From positions 3,547 to 67,546 of the forward strand of contig CAMLIT010000007.1 in the NCBI GenBank assembly GCA_946480295.1: 64,000 nucleotides of DNA, read 5' to 3'. Each line of letters starts with the position of its first letter. Position 1 is the first letter of the stretch. The notes below the pieces were generated by a model. That model made no database searches. It was not told where the DNA came from and worked only from the letters and a program-made list of their open reading frames with translations. The translations under genes and the position numbers were made by a program. The DNA comes from an uncultured Gemmatimonadota bacterium. Its GTDB lineage: Bacteria; Gemmatimonadota; Gemmatimonadetes; Gemmatimonadales; Gemmatimonadaceae. Of the stretch, positions 62,426 to 64,000 are shown in pieces.

Positions 62426-63253
62426 ATGGGGACTTCACAGTCGAAAAGAGATGCACGCCCCGGGGCATTACTCGTCCCGCCGTGGGCGGATGGGGACCCC
62501 GCTCAGCGCGACTCAGGCGGCGAAGCGGTGGACGATTCGGCCGCGGACAGTCCGTCTGTGCCGGGGCAGGATCCCGTGCCCCTCGCGGCACCTCCACGCC
62601 GGTACGGCGCGTTTCGAGCCGCGCTGGGAAGATTCGCGTCCAGCGGAGATCGTGGTGAAGCCCGACGGGCGCTCGGGCACTGGGTTCGCACGTCGCGCGG
62701 CGGATCGGCCAGCTCAACGCGGAGCCTCGGACGCGCAACGCGTTCTGGTGCTGCGGCCTTGGCTGGACTGGCGCGGGCCGTATCTGGCGCGCCGCCCATC
62801 GACGGGGCCATGGACGTGCGGAGCCTTGCGGGGCTGCCAGCCGACATCGCGATCGCGCGTATCGTTGATGCGTTCTGCCCGCCCGGCATCCTCGACGAGG
62901 AGCTGGCTCGGCTGGCTGTGGACGAGGCGCTGGCGCGCGCTCTCGGCGGCGCGGACACTTTTGACCCGGCCGCACTCGACGCGAACGCCATTCGGATCGC
63001 GACACTGACGTTCGCGGCGGAACTTGTCTTTGTATCCGTGATGGGTGATGGCGGCCAGGCGCTCGCGGCGGCGCCGAGTGTCTCAGCGGCGGCGCACCGT
63101 GAGAACGAAGTGCGTGCGCTCGTGCGGGAGGTCGCAGATGTCGTCGGTACGCCCATCCTGGTAGCCAACGGCGCGGTCCTCACGAACGCCGGCATGACCG
63201 CGCTCGTCATCCGGCTCGTCGCAGCCGTGCAGGAGGAGATGAGCACATGGTAA
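62426..63253 (+). CDS. qatB: QatB-like protein
   Basis: The 275-aa protein begins MGTSQSKRD and LVPPWADGD, matching the GTSxS...LVPPW opening of QatB proteins, which have no assigned enzymatic function. A Pro/Ala-rich linker is followed by a helical C-terminal domain (IARIVDAFCPPGILDEELARL; ATLTFAAELVFVSVMGDG; AGMTALVIRLVAAVQEEM). It lies 10 bases after qatA, which supports operon membership. Confidence 0.75.
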   Translation: MGTSQSKRDARPGALLVPPWADGDPAQRDSGGEAVDDSAADSPSVPGQDPVPLAAPPRRYGAFRAALGRFASSGDRGEARRALGHWVRTSRGGSASSTRSLGRATRSGAAALAGLARAVSGAPPIDGAMDVRSLAGLPADIAIARIVDAFCPPGILDEELARLAVDEALARALGGADTFDPAALDANAIRIATLTFAAELVFVSVMGDGGQALAAAPSVSAAAHRENEVRALVREVADVVGTPILVANGAVLTNAGMTALVIRLVAAVQEEMSTW

Positions 63254-63302
63254 GATCGAGGGCATACCGACACGGAACGATGGTGCTGCGGGGGGACGTC
63301 AC

Positions 63303-64000
63303 TTGGCACCGGAGACCCAAAGCCTCTCGAATGTGGAGCATGATCTCGTGAAGCGGGTGCTCGCGTCGCGCGTTGTCGAACGCGCCGCCGATGCTCGCGC
63401 GCAGGGTCATCTCGGGATCGCGCTCTTCCACGTAGGGCAGCCGGAGCTCGCCGGCGTGGGAGCTCAGCTGCTTGACGCGGTCCAGGTGCTGCCGGCGACG
63501 CCGTCCGTCGCGGCCTGGGACTTCCTCGCGTTCGCGCTCGCTGTCATTGCCACAGACCGCTTTGTTGTGCGCGCGGATGGCGCTGACGGTTGGACCCGAG
63601 TGATCGCACTCGACGTTGACCTCCACGACCCCGACCCATGGACTGCTGAGGCGGACGAGTTGGCAGCCGTCCTGCGGTTTCTGACCGGCGACATCTGGAA
63701 CCTACGCTTCTCCGGGGGCGGTGCTGCGCCGCCCGTCCTTTGTCCCCGTAAGACGGACCGTGACTGCGCCTGCCTATTCTCGGGAGGGCTAGATAGCCTA
63801 ATCGGTGCCGTCGACTTACTGGCTGACGGGCGCCGGCCCCTGCTCGTCAGCCAGGCGTCGCCAAAAGAGGGGTCGATCCAATCGGTGCTCGCTGCCGACA
63901 TCGGTCTCGCCGCTCACCGGTTCGACGGACGCGCCCGCGAGCGACACACGCCGCCGTATGAGCCGTCCTCGCGTGCGCGGTCGCTTCTGTTCATCGCATA
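63303..64000 (+). CDS. qatC: QatC, QueC-like PP-loop enzyme (3' end beyond window)
   Basis: A frame open to the end of the window encodes LVKRVLASRVVERAADARAQ, then NLRFSGGG and ACLFSGGLDSLIGAVDLL. The SGGxDS PP-loop ATP-pyrophosphatase signature places it with QueC-like enzymes, as in QatC. No ATG or GTG is available upstream in frame; TTG 63303 follows a GGGGGGA ribosome binding site by 6 bases and is taken as start. It is 49 bases after qatB. A TatD-like qatD would be expected next, outside the window. Confidence 0.8.
   Translation, partial: MAPETQSLSNVEHDLVKRVLASRVVERAADARAQGHLGIALFHVGQPELAGVGAQLLDAVQVLPATPSVAAWDFLAFALAVIATDRFVVRADGADGWTRVIALDVDLHDPDPWTAEADELAAVLRFLTGDIWNLRFSGGGAAPPVLCPRKTDRDCACLFSGGLDSLIGAVDLLADGRRPLLVSQASPKEGSIQSVLAADIGLAAHRFDGRARERHTPPYEPSSRARSLLFIA

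Noticed and set aside
1..64000. CRISPR array, rRNA or tRNA genes
   Set aside because: I saw no regularly spaced repeats with unique spacers and no tRNA cloverleaf or rRNA signature. Small tRNA-like folds could be missed without a covariance search.

Overview
The window reads as the chromosome of a GC-rich Gram-negative bacterium. Its gene content (outer-membrane beta-barrel, lipoproteins, dcw cluster, MtaB/MiaB pair, ComFB next to ComEC) and its short TATATT-type -10 boxes suggest Gemmatimonadota. That placement is an inference, because no rRNA or other marker gene is present.

Bases 1-32271 are ordinary core genome. First comes a tightly packed, mostly overlapping division and cell-wall cluster: mraY (cut by the window edge), murD, ftsW, murG, murC, ftsQ, ftsA, ftsZ, then an M23 envelope peptidase and a membrane protein. 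ftsY and recG follow, then a convergent sensor kinase with a lipoprotein, asnS, a divergent mazG / alr-deoB-cdd pair, a secreted lipoprotein, a beta-barrel protein, a response-regulator/kinase hybrid, mtaB, miaB, comFB-like and comEC. Starts are often GTG or TTG and overlap the upstream stop as GTGA, ATGA or TTGA, so translational coupling is probably widespread.

At about 32255 the comEC frame is broken: the last conserved motif is followed by unrelated DNA with clustered inverted repeats. Everything from there to the right edge is accessory DNA with mixed gene orientation, decayed genes and defence functions. I read it as one or more integrated elements forming a defence island that has truncated comEC. 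The right end is outside the window.

The recognisable defence content, left to right, is: a DUF4393/Abi-alpha-like protein, an Mrr-like nuclease, a type II restriction-modification pair (Dam-type methylase plus PD-(D/E)XK nuclease), a three-gene CBASS operon (CD-NTase, E2-like protein, patatin phospholipase), and the qatA, qatB and 5' part of qatC of a Qatuor system at the right edge.

Mobility genes are a very large tyrosine recombinase (963 aa) with a small upstream partner and a nested palindrome between them, and a rolling-circle-type HUH Rep protein. Between these two lies a minus-strand block with no described system that I recognise: an SF1 helicase flanked by two related repeat-like proteins, and a uracil-DNA-glycosylase-like protein with a small partner. 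Around 50.7-52.8 kb a 22-bp repeat occurs four times in mirrored orientation next to broken genes. The helicase block, the large recombinase with its palindrome, and the 22-bp repeat family are the best candidates for something new.
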